A DNA stretch of 41,912 bases from Limosilactobacillus pontis. GTDB taxonomy: Bacteria; Bacillota; Bacilli; Lactobacillales; Lactobacillaceae. Shown piece after piece: positions 1 through 9,025 of the stretch. The notes under the pieces were generated by a model. It saw only the letters and a program-made list of their open reading frames with translations, was not told the DNA's origin and searched no databases. The translations under genes and the position numbers were made by a program. Where the stretch lies: NCBI RefSeq assembly GCF_002940945.1, contig NZ_PNFV01000012.1, positions 1 to 41,912 of the forward strand, read 5' to 3'. The number at the start of each line of letters is the position of its first letter. Within the stretch, counting starts at the first letter, position 1.

Positions 1-160
1 CGCGGCCTAAAACATTGACGGAATTAGAACAATCAGTAAAGGAAGCTATTAAATATTTCAACACTCAACGAGCTTATACATCCAAAAACGGCTTGACCGC
101 GGAAAAATTCCGCGCTCAAGCCGCATAAACTATTTTTCTATTTGAACTGTATACTTGACA
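1..160 (+). mobile_element. 3' end of an IS3-family insertion sequence (truncated by window edge)
   Basis: The first 128 bases read, in the third frame, as the C-terminal about 41 residues of a DDE transposase. They include the stretch EAIKYFNTQR followed by KNGLTAEKFR and end at TAA (126-128). This arrangement (a helix with Y-N-x-x-R, then a G-L-[ST]-P/A-x-x-[FY]-R tail) is typical of IS3-family OrfB (rve) proteins, particularly the IS150-like branch common in lactobacilli. The element probably ends near position 160, where the sequence reads CTTGACA and finishes with the CA dinucleotide typical of IS3 termini. The left end, orfA and target-site duplication lie outside the window, so the exact element cannot be named. 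Confidence 0.75.
3..128 (+). CDS. IS3-family transposase OrfB, C-terminal fragment
   Basis: This is a partial reading frame entering from the left edge and stopping at TAA. It has about 41 residues. Only the end of the rve integrase domain and the basic C-terminal tail are visible, and the catalytic DDE residues would lie upstream of the window. Whether the full gene is intact is unknown. It points towards the 3' end of the damaged prs gene, so the element and that gene are convergent. Confidence 0.7.
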   Translation, partial: RPKTLTELEQSVKEAIKYFNTQRAYTSKNGLTAEKFRAQAA

Positions 161-201
161 GGCGCTAGTGCCACGTGACGGGGCTTTTCTAGTTAATGTT
201 A

Positions 202-1190
202 TTATTTGCGATTAAACAGAGTGTCGATGGATTGGTGATTGTGAATACGGACCATCGCCTCGGCCAACAGGTCAGCTACCGATAGCCGGACCAATTTGTC
301 AAAGCACTTCTCTTCTGGCAACTGGATCGTGTCCGTGACGATCATCTTCTCCAGGTCGGAATTTTCCAGGGTATTGGCGGCATCTCCAGAGAGGACTGCA
401 TGAGTAGCAATCCCGAAGATCCGTTTAGCACCGAACTTCTGCAAAGCAGCAGCGGACAGCTTCATCCGGATACCGGTATCAACGATATCGTCAACGACCA
501 CTGCCGTCCGATCCTTAACATCCCCGATGACGTATTCAGGGACCTCCTGACTAGTCCGTTCCCGTACCTCATCCGCGCGGTTGTCAACAATGGCAATTGG
601 AGCCTTAATGTGTTCAGCAAACTTCCGGGCCAGACTGACCCCAGCATGATCAGGAGAAACAACAACGATGTCATCGCCAGTCAAGCCGTGCTGTTCACAG
701 TAGCTGGCAAACAGGCTGGTGGCCTGAAGGTGATCCACTGGGATGTCGAAGAAACCTTGAACCTGGGCAGCATGAAGATCAATGGTGACTAGCCGGTCGA
801 TCTGGTCCATTTCCAGGAGGTTGGCAATCAACTTAGCGGTGATTGGTTCCCGACTCCGGGCCTTACGATCCTGACGGGCATAACCGTAGTATGGCATTAC
901 CACATTGATCTTCGCCGCACTAGCCCGACGTAAAGCGTCGACCATGATCAAGAGTTCCATCAGGTTAGTATTGACCGGGTCTGAAACGGACTGAAACGGA
1001 CTGAATCACATAGACCTTCACAGCCCCGGACACTTTCATCAATCGTGATCTTAATCTCCCCGTCAGCGAAGTGGCTGATGGAGGCCTTGCTCAGCGGCAA
1101 GCCAATCCGGTGGGCAATGTTTTCTGCCAGCGGCCGGTTTGAGTTTAAGGCAAACAGGCGGACATTCTCAGCGTTTTTAATCTGCGTCAT
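202..1190 (-). pseudogene. prs: ribose-phosphate pyrophosphokinase, disrupted by two insertions
   Basis: Two adjacent minus-strand frames together make one class I PRPP synthetase. The first (960-1190) carries the N-terminus with FALNSNRPLAENIA and SHFADGEIKITIDESVRGCE. The second (202-960) resumes with MELLIMVDALRRASA and includes the catalytic flexible loop YARQDRKARSRE and the PRPP loop VVVDDIVDTG. Between them the expected VYVIQSVSDPVNTNL is recovered only by removing one extra base (C at 1015/1016) and one copy of a 10-bp tandem duplication (981-990 and 991-1000). The net change is +11 bases, so the frame is not restored. A good start (ATG at 1188-1190, AAGGAG upstream) and promoter remain. 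PRPP synthesis is essential, and many lactobacilli carry two prs genes, so an intact copy is expected elsewhere (inference). A sequencing artefact cannot be excluded for the single base but is less likely for the duplication. Confidence 0.88.
981..1004. repeat. 10-bp tandem duplication inside prs
   Basis: The decamer CTGAAACGGA occurs twice head to tail (981-990, 991-1000) and is followed by CTGA. One copy fits the expected protein SVSDP, so the second is an insertion and shifts the frame. Confidence 0.9.
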
Positions 1191-1231
1191 GTTTCTGTGC
1201 TCCTTTTAAGTCAATGCAAAAATCCACCTTC

Positions 1232-1260
1232 ATTATCGCAACAAATGAATGGTTGTTCAA
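1232..1260 (-). promoter_or_regulatory. promoter for prs
   Basis: Reading the minus strand, TTGAAC (1255-1260) and GATAAT (1232-1237) are separated by 17 bp, close to the sigma-A consensus. They lie between the recD2 stop and the prs start. The promoter appears intact although the gene is broken. Confidence 0.6.
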
Positions 1261-1275
1261 GCAAAATTTACGTTA

Positions 1276-3768
1276 CTAGCAGTTATAGGGGGTGAGTCCC
1301 GCCATTCCAATCATGGGATCAACTTCCTGGTTTGCAACCATCGCTGCCGTCAATACGGTTGACTGGTCGTTGGATTCCGGCTCCTTTGAGGCATTAGACA
1401 GCGGCACGGCTTGAGAAGAACTAGTCTGTGGGGTTGCCGACGATTCCCGGGATCGTTCATTAACATTAGACTTGTCCAACGGTGACTTCAGATGGTCATG
1501 ACGTTGCCAGACCGTCGCCAGGCGCTGAGGTAAGGATGTCTGCCGATTCTCACCGGTGTGTTGAGTGGCCATTACTAAAGCAGCCGGTTCACCAATCAAG
1601 ACCAGCTTCTCAGCTGCCCGAGTCACCGCCGTGTAGACCAAGTTTCGCTGGAGCATCCGGCTGAATTGATGAACCAGGGGCAGGAGAACCATCTTGAACT
1701 GGCTCCCCTGGGCCTTGTGAATTGAGATGCAATAGGCCAAACGGATCTGAGTCCATTCCTGACGACCATAGTTGACCTCGTTACCATCAAAGTCAATCGT
1801 GATCGTATCGGTTCGTTTGCCGCCCTTCTTGGCACCAGTCTCTACAGCTGTGATCTGCCCGATATCACCGTTAAAAACATTATTCTCTGGACTATTGACC
1901 AGCTGAAGAACCTTATCTCCGACCCGAAAGGTCTGCCCACGGAATTCAACTTCTTGTTTACCCTTGGCCGGTGGATTGTAGGCCTGCTGCGCCAGTTGGT
2001 TGAGGTTATCAATCCCCGCCTGACCGCGATACATTGGTGCCAGAATCTGCACATCAGCGGCAGTGTAACCCCGCTTAGCTGATAAGTTGATAATCTGGTT
2101 GATAATGCTTGGTACCTGTGGAGCGTGGCACTTAATAAAAGAACGGTCCGGCAAGCGGTTCGTCAGATCAGCTGGCAGGTGTCCTTCCTTGATAGCATGG
2201 GCCAGTGGGATGATGGTTGAGTCGGCCGCTTGCCGATGGATATTAGTCAATTCCACCCGGGGGATCTCCGAGAAGCTGAGTAAGTCATGAAAAACCTGAC
2301 CAGGACTGACCGAAGGCAACTGGTCCTTATCGCCGACTAGTACAACATGCATTGAAGTTGGGATCGCCTGAACAAGGGTCTTGAAAAGGAGCGTGTCAAC
2401 CATTGACATCTCGTCGATGATTAGCAGGGACCCCTTGATATCCCGGGCGTTCATATCGGTTGGTACCTCCCGGCCATTCAACCCCAGCATTCGGTGAATG
2501 GTACTAGCCGGCAGGTCAGTAGCTTCACTCATCCGCTTGGCCGCCCGACCAGTTGGAGCAGCTAGCAGGACTGGAAAGGCATTATCCTTGTACTCATCCA
2601 GATCCAAGGAAATCTGATGAAGACGAGCATAAGCCGCCACAATTCCCTTAATAATCGTGGTCTTTCCAGTCCCTGGGCCCCCGGTCAACAGCATTACCTT
2701 GTGGTTGAGAGCCATCTTGATCGCTTCCTCTTGGACTGAGTCGTACTTGATCCCAGTCTGAATACTAACCTTGCGGACGGTCTGAGCAACTGTTGCCTGA
2801 TCGATTTTCTCTTCTGGAGCATTCATCAGCCGATGCAAGTGATCAGCAATCTGCCATTCCGCCTTATAGAGAGACGCCGGATAAATTCGCTGGTCCTCAT
2901 AATTAATGGCGTCCTTTTTTTCCAGGGCAACGATCTGATCTGAGATGGCATTCACCGCAACCTGCCCTGCCCCATTCTCATTAAGCAGGCGGACGGCCTG
3001 AGCAAGAAGAGGTGGAGTACTGGTATAAGTATCACCGGTAGTCATCGTTAGATCATCGAGGCTCTGAAAGATCGCTGCCGTGATCCGTCGCGGGTCCTCA
3101 GGAGCAATCTTAAGCTGTGCCGCCACCTGGTCAGCCCGCTTAAAACTTATTCCGTCGATATCCTGGGCAAGCTTGTAAGGATTCTCCCGAATCACGTGGA
3201 GGGTCTCGTCACCGTACTTATCAAAGATTGTGCTGCTTAGGTTGCTACCAAAACCCAGATCATTCAAGCCAATGATGATCTGATCCATTCCTTGGCTAGC
3301 CTGGAGATTCTCGACAATCGATTGCTTGACTCCATGACGGAGCGGAATGTCATCCAGCACGTGGGGGTCGCGGTTGATCTTGGCAATAGCGTCTGTGCCC
3401 AGGATGTCGACGATCTTTTCGGCCGTCTTCTTACCTACCCCGCTGAATTGCTTACCAGATAGGAAGTCAATCAGCCCCTCCCGGCTGGACGGTTGGTTGA
3501 CGTGGTAGGACTGAGCCTGAAACTGGCGGCCATAGCGCGGATGATCGACCAGTTGCCCCTCAAAACGGTAGGTCTGATCATCGCTGAGATCACCAAAGCT
3601 CCCAGTGACGGTAATCTCAGTTTCATTCCAATCAAAATTGGCTTCCTCTACCGAAACAATCAGTACTTTGTAAAAAGAGTCCGGACTGGTGAATATCTCC
3701 GACTGAACCTGGCCAATAAAAAAAGACGGCTCCGTCGGCGTCTTAAATAAATCCATTTCAACAGCCAT
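1276..3768 (-). CDS. recD2: SF1B DNA helicase RecD2
   Basis: This 5'-3' DNA helicase of the RecD2/YrrC type acts in repair and replication-fork maintenance in bacteria without RecBCD-bound RecD. The protein has about 830 residues. An N-terminal OB-like and helix-hairpin-helix region (including KQFSGVGKKTAEKIV) precedes the helicase core. The core has Walker A GGPGTGKTT near residue 362, the DE box LLIIDEMSMVD near 448, VGDKDQLPSV near 476, and the C-terminal motif YTAVTRAAEKLVL. It ends with a low-complexity linker and DPMIGMAGLTPY, a tail seen in lactobacillar RecD2. I chose ATG at 3768 (MAVEMDLF) because AAAGGA sits 8 bases upstream. The ATG three codons earlier overlaps that ribosome site. 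It is 24 bp downstream of the TPR gene and probably co-transcribed with it. Confidence 0.93.
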   Translation of the reverse strand: MAVEMDLFKTPTEPSFFIGQVQSEIFTSPDSFYKVLIVSVEEANFDWNETEITVTGSFGDLSDDQTYRFEGQLVDHPRYGRQFQAQSYHVNQPSSREGLIDFLSGKQFSGVGKKTAEKIVDILGTDAIAKINRDPHVLDDIPLRHGVKQSIVENLQASQGMDQIIIGLNDLGFGSNLSSTIFDKYGDETLHVIRENPYKLAQDIDGISFKRADQVAAQLKIAPEDPRRITAAIFQSLDDLTMTTGDTYTSTPPLLAQAVRLLNENGAGQVAVNAISDQIVALEKKDAINYEDQRIYPASLYKAEWQIADHLHRLMNAPEEKIDQATVAQTVRKVSIQTGIKYDSVQEEAIKMALNHKVMLLTGGPGTGKTTIIKGIVAAYARLHQISLDLDEYKDNAFPVLLAAPTGRAAKRMSEATDLPASTIHRMLGLNGREVPTDMNARDIKGSLLIIDEMSMVDTLLFKTLVQAIPTSMHVVLVGDKDQLPSVSPGQVFHDLLSFSEIPRVELTNIHRQAADSTIIPLAHAIKEGHLPADLTNRLPDRSFIKCHAPQVPSIINQIINLSAKRGYTAADVQILAPMYRGQAGIDNLNQLAQQAYNPPAKGKQEVEFRGQTFRVGDKVLQLVNSPENNVFNGDIGQITAVETGAKKGGKRTDTITIDFDGNEVNYGRQEWTQIRLAYCISIHKAQGSQFKMVLLPLVHQFSRMLQRNLVYTAVTRAAEKLVLIGEPAALVMATQHTGENRQTSLPQRLATVWQRHDHLKSPLDKSNVNERSRESSATPQTSSSQAVPLSNASKEPESNDQSTVLTAAMVANQEVDPMIGMAGLTPYNC

Positions 3769-3792
3769 TGAAGTCATCCTTTCTAAACGGTA

Positions 3793-4476
3793 TTAATTAT
3801 TTTTACCCTGAGTCTTTCGCAGGGTCTTCTCGATGTCGGCTAAGCGCTGTTCACTCTTCTGGTAGTAGTTAGGGTCTAACTGCTTGGCCTGGGCAAGGTA
3901 GTCCTTGTAGGGCTCATTGAAGACCATAGCGACGATTCCGCGGTTAAACTGGGTGTCAGCCCGACCCGGATGTCGCTTAAGGATCGCATCATAGTATTCC
4001 TTGGCCTTGGTAAACTCGCCGAGGGCCAAGAGGGAATCCCCGATCACCTGGTTGATCGCCGGGTCCTCACGACGCAATTCGTGGGCGGTCAGACCATATG
4101 CAACCGCCTGCTTGTGCTGTCCCTTCTTCATATAACTCTGGGCCAGCATCAGATAGGAATCCGCCTTGAGCTTATCATCTTCAATCTTGTTATAGAGTTC
4201 GATAGCCCGGTTAACCTTTCCGACCTCGTAGTAGAGGTTCCCCAGTCCATAATTCAGCAGGTCCTGGGCATCCCGATCGTTCTTAGCCTCGAAAATTCCT
4301 AGTGCCTTCATATATAATTCCTCGGCTTGGGTGTAGTCGTTTAACCGAGTTAAAAGGGATCCCAAATCATAGTAGTTGTTGACCTTATCGGGATGCTCAT
4401 CAATTGCCTGAATCAGTTTATGTACCAGCTTTTCCGTTTCCTTTTTCTTTTCTTCACGAAAATCTTTTTCTGCCAT
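3793..4476 (-). CDS. TPR-repeat protein
   Basis: This is a 227-residue soluble protein made largely of tetratricopeptide repeats. Helical pairs with the TPR spacing are visible at YYDLGSLLTRLNDYTQAEELY, at LLNYGLGNLYYEVGKVNRAI, at SYLMLAQSYMKKGQHKQAV and at INQVIGDSLLALGEFTKAKE (each split here for brevity). Charged N- and C-terminal ends and no membrane segment or signal peptide suggest a cytoplasmic protein-protein interaction scaffold. Its partner is unknown. The start at 4476 has AAAGGGGG about 7 bases upstream. It lies 13 bp after the phosphatase gene and 24 bp before recD2, a neighbourhood conserved in lactobacilli, and appears to be in their operon. Confidence 0.85.
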   Translation of the reverse strand: MAEKDFREEKKKETEKLVHKLIQAIDEHPDKVNNYYDLGSLLTRLNDYTQAEELYMKALGIFEAKNDRDAQDLLNYGLGNLYYEVGKVNRAIELYNKIEDDKLKADSYLMLAQSYMKKGQHKQAVAYGLTAHELRREDPAINQVIGDSLLALGEFTKAKEYYDAILKRHPGRADTQFNRGIVAMVFNEPYKDYLAQAKQLDPNYYQKSEQRLADIEKTLRKTQGKNN

Positions 4477-4489
4477 TGTATTACCCCCT

Positions 4490-5146
4490 TTATATTATGT
4501 CCGTCGGGTCAACCTTAGTCTTGTGCAAGTATGAAGTATCGTTCCACTGGTTAAGTACAAAGTGCTCAGCATCGTCAGTTTCCAAGATCGTAGTTGAAGT
4601 ATTGCTTAACCCACCCCGGTCCTTTAAATGGGCCATTGGCGTCCCCACCAACGCGTTGATAGTAGCATTGAGGGCCGCCCCGTGGGAGACAACTACGATG
4701 TTCTTACCGGGATTGTACCGGCAGAACTCCTTGATGGCGGTACCAACTCGGTTAATAACCTCCTCGAAGCTCTCACTCTCAACCAGCTGGGCGTCGTACT
4801 TGTCGGGATGGTGACGGAAGTTATGAAGGGCTTCCGGCCACTTGGCTGCCACGTCAGCAAAGTGCATTCCCTCCATTTTCCCCAGGTTGAATTCGCGAAG
4901 ACGGCTGTCAATTGTCAATGGGATCGGCCGGTCAAGATGGTCGATCAGCTTCTGGGCTGTTACCCGCGCCCGCTTCAGAGGACTGGCGTAGACGTGTGCA
5001 ATTGGCACCTCCTCCAAAGACTTGGCAAGCTGAGCAATCTCATGATAGCTACTAGTCAAGAGTGGCGAGTCACCGTGGGCACCCTGATAGCGGGATTGCA
5101 GATTCCATTCAGTTTTACCATGACGAATTAAATAAACTTTTGTCAT
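4490..5146 (-). CDS. histidine phosphatase family protein (phosphoglycerate mutase-like)
   Basis: This 218-residue enzyme is of the histidine phosphatase superfamily. The N-terminal LIRHGKTEWN carries the phospho-accepting histidine (RHG, residues 8-10). ASPLKRARVTA supplies the second arginine, EFNLGKMEG contains the usual acidic residue, and VVVSHGAALNA holds the second catalytic histidine. Proteins of this size annotated GpmB are usually broad phosphatases rather than glycolytic mutases, so the substrate is uncertain. It is first in the phosphatase-TPR-recD2 operon, with its own promoter in the gap after the mnmA terminator. Confidence 0.88.
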   Translation of the reverse strand: MTKVYLIRHGKTEWNLQSRYQGAHGDSPLLTSSYHEIAQLAKSLEEVPIAHVYASPLKRARVTAQKLIDHLDRPIPLTIDSRLREFNLGKMEGMHFADVAAKWPEALHNFRHHPDKYDAQLVESESFEEVINRVGTAIKEFCRYNPGKNIVVVSHGAALNATINALVGTPMAHLKDRGGLSNTSTTILETDDAEHFVLNQWNDTSYLHKTKVDPTDII

Positions 5147-5173
5147 TACTTATCGCAGACCTTTTTAATTTAT

Positions 5174-5202
5174 ATTTTACCAAAAAAACGGCCGCTTGTT
5201 CA
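5174..5202 (-). promoter_or_regulatory. promoter for phosphatase-TPR-recD2 operon
   Basis: On the minus strand, TGAACA (5197-5202) and TAAAAT (5174-5179) are spaced 17 bp apart, just downstream of the mnmA terminator and 28 bp before the start codon. Confidence 0.5.
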
Positions 5203-5211
5203 TTCTGACTT

Positions 5212-5247
5212 AAAAAAATAAATGAAGCCAGTCGAAACTGACTTCAT
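5212..5247 (-). terminator. terminator of mnmA
   Basis: The minus strand reads ATGAAGTCAGT, a short TTCG loop, then ACTGGCTTCAT. This forms a stem with one mismatch and is followed by a T-rich run, immediately after the mnmA stop. Confidence 0.85.
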
Positions 5248-5255
5248 CTTCTTGC

Positions 5256-6392
<1,137 letters not shown>

Positions 6393-6464
6393 TTACATCA
6401 CCATCATTTCAAATAGATTCTGGAATAATCTACGATTGAAGGTCGCATGCATCCAGTACGAACC

Positions 6465-6473
6465 ATTGTACCA
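6465..6473 (-). promoter_or_regulatory. extended -10 promoter for mnmA
   Basis: The minus strand carries TGGTACAAT, an extended -10 element, about 75 bp before the mnmA start in an otherwise non-coding 108-bp gap. The -35 match is poor. Confidence 0.4.
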
Positions 6474-6497
6474 AATGATCCCCGGCCCTGCACAGAT

Positions 6498-6839
6498 TTA
6501 ATCCTTCACTAGGATGTGGCGATCAAGCATCTCGTTTAGGATGTAATGATACTGCTCAACGAATTCGGCTGCCCGGGGATGGGTGAAGATATTGACCTTC
6601 CGCATCCCGTTACCAGAGAGGGTCTCCATCTTAAAGCCAGTCAGGTCGGCAGCAATCAGGATTCGCAATCGAGCCACCGGATTGAAGGGGTTATCAGTGT
6701 CAAGGCTTCCCTTGTACTCGAAGTTTCCCCGCCGCGTCTGCTCGAAGCCCAAGTCCAGGAGGGCATACTTCTTGATATCAGTGCTGATGGAGTAAGTATC
6801 GGCATCACCTGGTATTTGAACACTCTTGGTAAACTGCAT
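6498..6839 (-). CDS. DUF1831 family protein
   Basis: This is a small soluble protein of 113 residues. I recognise it as the DUF1831 family of lactobacilli, commonly encoded directly after a cysteine desulfurase. The sequence shows an alternating alpha/beta pattern (YSISTDIKKYALLDLGFEQT, RLRILIAADLTGFKMETL) and no cysteines, so it is unlikely to be an iron-sulfur scaffold itself. Its ATG overlaps the desulfurase stop by one base (TAATG), implying translational coupling. That supports a role linked to sulfur mobilisation or tRNA thiolation, but the biochemical function is not known to me. Confidence 0.8.
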   Translation of the reverse strand: MQFTKSVQIPGDADTYSISTDIKKYALLDLGFEQTRRGNFEYKGSLDTDNPFNPVARLRILIAADLTGFKMETLSGNGMRKVNIFTHPRAAEFVEQYHYILNEMLDRHILVKD

Positions 6840-8008
6840 TAATCTTCCTCCACTTTCTTAACCTGCTTGAGCTTAGCCACAATCTTGACGACGGCAGCGA
6901 TCAGTTTATCGATGTCTTCATCGGTGTTCATCGCCCCAAAACTAATCCGAATAGACTGGCTGATCCGCGGACTGTCTGGCCCGTACATTGCTGTCAGGAC
7001 GTGAGACGGCTCAATGCTGCCGGCCGTACATGCCGACCCTCCAGAAACGGCAATCCCGGCCAGGTCAAGGTCGGTCTGCATAACATAAGTTGAGATTCCC
7101 TTGAACCAGATATTAAGAACGTGGTTCAGGCCATTTGGATCGATCTTGCCGTTGACCGCAAAATCGATATGGTTATCACGCAGGCCCTGAACAATCTTCT
7201 CTTTAAAGTGGTAGTAGCGCTCCTGACGCTGCTGCTTCTCAGCCGGCGAATCAAGCTCGACTGCCTTGGCAAAAGCTGCAATGGCAGGAACGTTTTCGGT
7301 ACCGGCCCGACGCTTAGTCTCTTGGTCACCGCCCTTGATGAAGCTCGGAAAACTAATCCCATCACGTCGGTAGAGGAAGCCGATCATCTTAGGCCCGTTG
7401 AGCTTGTGGGCCGAAGTCGATAGCAGGTCAATATGATCACGCTTAACATCGATTGGCAACAAGCCATACGCCTGGACGGCATCGGTATGAAACCAGGCCT
7501 GATGGTCCTTCAAGATTTCCCCGATCTCGTGAATCGGCATCCGACTACCGACCTCATTATTTCCGGTCATGATGGTAACCAGGATGGTATCGTCACGTAG
7601 GGCGGATTTGAAATCATCTAATGAAATCTCACCGTTCTCATCCACCGGCAGGTAGGTGACATCAAAACCACGCTGCTCCAAATAGTGCAACGGCTTTAAG
7701 ACCGCCTCGTGCTCAATCGCCGTGGTGATAATGTGTTTGCCGAGCTGTTGACGAGTCAGGGCCGTCTGAATAATGGCAGTGTTATCACTCTCAGTCCCTC
7801 CACTGGTGAAGATGATTTCATTATCATCAGCGTTGATGCTCTGGGCAATCAGGTGACGACTATTCTCCATCACTAGCTTAGCATGGCGTCCGTAGGAATA
7901 GCCAGTTGAGGCGTTCCCCCAGGAGTCTTCCATCTCCTTGGTCATCGTGGCAATTACCTCCGGGGCCATCGGGGTGGTGGCCGCGTTATCTAAGTAAACC
8001 TCACTCAC
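6839..8008 (-). CDS. cysteine desulfurase (IscS/NifS class V aminotransferase)
   Basis: This PLP enzyme converts cysteine to alanine and a protein persulfide. The 389-residue chain shows YLDNAATTP at the N-terminus, TSGGTESDN for phosphate binding, His100 (AIEHEAV), the PLP lysine at Lys202 (STSAHKLNGPK), and the persulfide cysteine Cys327 in SGGSACTAGS. The initiation codon is GTG with AAAGGA 9 bases upstream. No IscU or SufU gene follows. A DUF1831 gene overlaps it and mnmA is the next transcription unit, so its main job is likely tRNA 2-thiolation rather than Fe-S assembly (inference). Confidence 0.93.
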   Translation of the reverse strand: MSEVYLDNAATTPMAPEVIATMTKEMEDSWGNASTGYSYGRHAKLVMENSRHLIAQSINADDNEIIFTSGGTESDNTAIIQTALTRQQLGKHIITTAIEHEAVLKPLHYLEQRGFDVTYLPVDENGEISLDDFKSALRDDTILVTIMTGNNEVGSRMPIHEIGEILKDHQAWFHTDAVQAYGLLPIDVKRDHIDLLSTSAHKLNGPKMIGFLYRRDGISFPSFIKGGDQETKRRAGTENVPAIAAFAKAVELDSPAEKQQRQERYYHFKEKIVQGLRDNHIDFAVNGKIDPNGLNHVLNIWFKGISTYVMQTDLDLAGIAVSGGSACTAGSIEPSHVLTAMYGPDSPRISQSIRISFGAMNTDEDIDKLIAAVVKIVAKLKQVKKVEED

Positions 8009-8026
8009 TACAATTCATCCTTTCAA

Positions 8027-8722
8027 TTACTTATTCAGGTCGTCAAATAGCTGTAGAAGCATGTTGGCGGACTGTTTACCGGCCTCGATGATAAACTCGT
8101 CGAAACTGACACCGGCATCTTCGTTCCCGGTGTCAGACATTGCCCGCACCACAACGTACGGTACGTCATGATCAGTAGCTACCTGGCCAACTGCGGCCCC
8201 TTCCATCTCACTCGACAGGGCCTCGGGGAAGTAATGAAGAATCTGGTCGATAGCGTCTTGACTGGCAATAAATTGGTCCCCGGAGACGATCAGGCCCCGC
8301 TTGATATTCAACCCTGTCTGTTCACCAGCCTTCTCCAAAGCCTTCCCCCACTTCTCGGAAGCTTTGAAGCGGGGCTGCTTACCCGGCAGCTGGCCGTAAA
8401 CATAGTCGAAAGCCCGGGCATCGACATCATGGTAGGCCGTCTCACTGGAGATAACCACATCCCCAACATGCAAACCCTGGCCAATTCCACCGGCAGAACC
8501 AGAATTAATCACTACATCGACGTTAAAGTCAGTGATCAAGTGCTCTGTAGTGATCCCTGCCTCAACCTTGCCAATCCCGGATTCTACCAGAACGACCTGC
8601 TGGTTGCTGATCTTACCTTGGAGATAGTCCTTACCACCGATCGTCTCCACCTGCTTGTCAGAGAGCTGGGCGGTTAATTCCTTAATTTCTTCTGGCATTG
8701 CACAAATAATTCCAAATTTCAT
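8027..8722 (-). CDS. mtnN: 5'-methylthioadenosine/S-adenosylhomocysteine nucleosidase
   Basis: This enzyme cleaves adenine from methylthioadenosine and S-adenosylhomocysteine, removing methylation by-products and feeding the LuxS and methionine-salvage routes. It has about 231 residues and begins with MKFGIICAMPEEI. It contains NSGSAGGIGQGLHVGDVV, the nucleobase-binding SSEMEGAAVGQV, and the catalytic aspartate region RAMSDTGNED. ATG at 8722 is preferred over a GTG two codons earlier because AAGGAG then lies 8 bases upstream. It is in the middle of the csp-nudF-small protein-mtnN-desulfurase operon. Confidence 0.95.
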   Translation of the reverse strand: MKFGIICAMPEEIKELTAQLSDKQVETIGGKDYLQGKISNQQVVLVESGIGKVEAGITTEHLITDFNVDVVINSGSAGGIGQGLHVGDVVISSETAYHDVDARAFDYVYGQLPGKQPRFKASEKWGKALEKAGEQTGLNIKRGLIVSGDQFIASQDAIDQILHYFPEALSSEMEGAAVGQVATDHDVPYVVVRAMSDTGNEDAGVSFDEFIIEAGKQSANMLLQLFDDLNK

Positions 8723-8734
8723 TTTCACTTCTCC

Positions 8735-9025
8735 TTATCCAACATAAAAGAGGATCAAATACACCACAATAATCGCTGCAACAAGAGCCGCAATGACAAT
8801 ATTCAAGCGGCGTTTCAGACGACGAACCCTTTCCTCTCGGTCCTGGTCCGCCCGTTCATCCGCAAAAGCACGTCGACGCATCTCTGGCGGCGTAGTCGTG
8901 TCTTCGGCCGATTGTGCAGGACGCTGCTGGGACTGAGCTGCCTGCTGCTGACGGTACTGCCGACGGGACAGGAAAGGTTCGTCTGCAGCCCGATCATCTT
9001 GTGGGCTGGTCGGTTGATTATTCAT
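8735..9025 (-). CDS. small single-pass membrane protein, unknown function
   Basis: This is a 96-residue protein. The N-terminal two thirds are hydrophilic and rich in Gln, Arg and Asp (RRQYRQQQAAQSQQ). A very basic stretch (RVRRLKRR) follows, then one C-terminal transmembrane helix (NIVIAALVAAIIVVYLILFY). The basic residues before the helix predict a cytoplasmic N-terminus and a tail-anchored topology. The ATG overlaps the end of nudF by 8 bases (ATGAATAA), and mtnN starts 12 bp after its stop, so it is embedded in the operon. Related small proteins sit at this position in other lactobacilli. I know no function. Confidence 0.75.
   Translation of the reverse strand: MNNQPTSPQDDRAADEPFLSRRQYRQQQAAQSQQRPAQSAEDTTTPPEMRRRAFADERADQDREERVRRLKRRLNIVIAALVAAIIVVYLILFYVG

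Noticed and set aside
202..1190. Programmed ribosomal frameshift in prs
   Set aside because: The frames differ because of a tandem decamer duplication plus an extra base. There is no slippery heptamer with a pseudoknot, and removing both insertions restores the family sequence.
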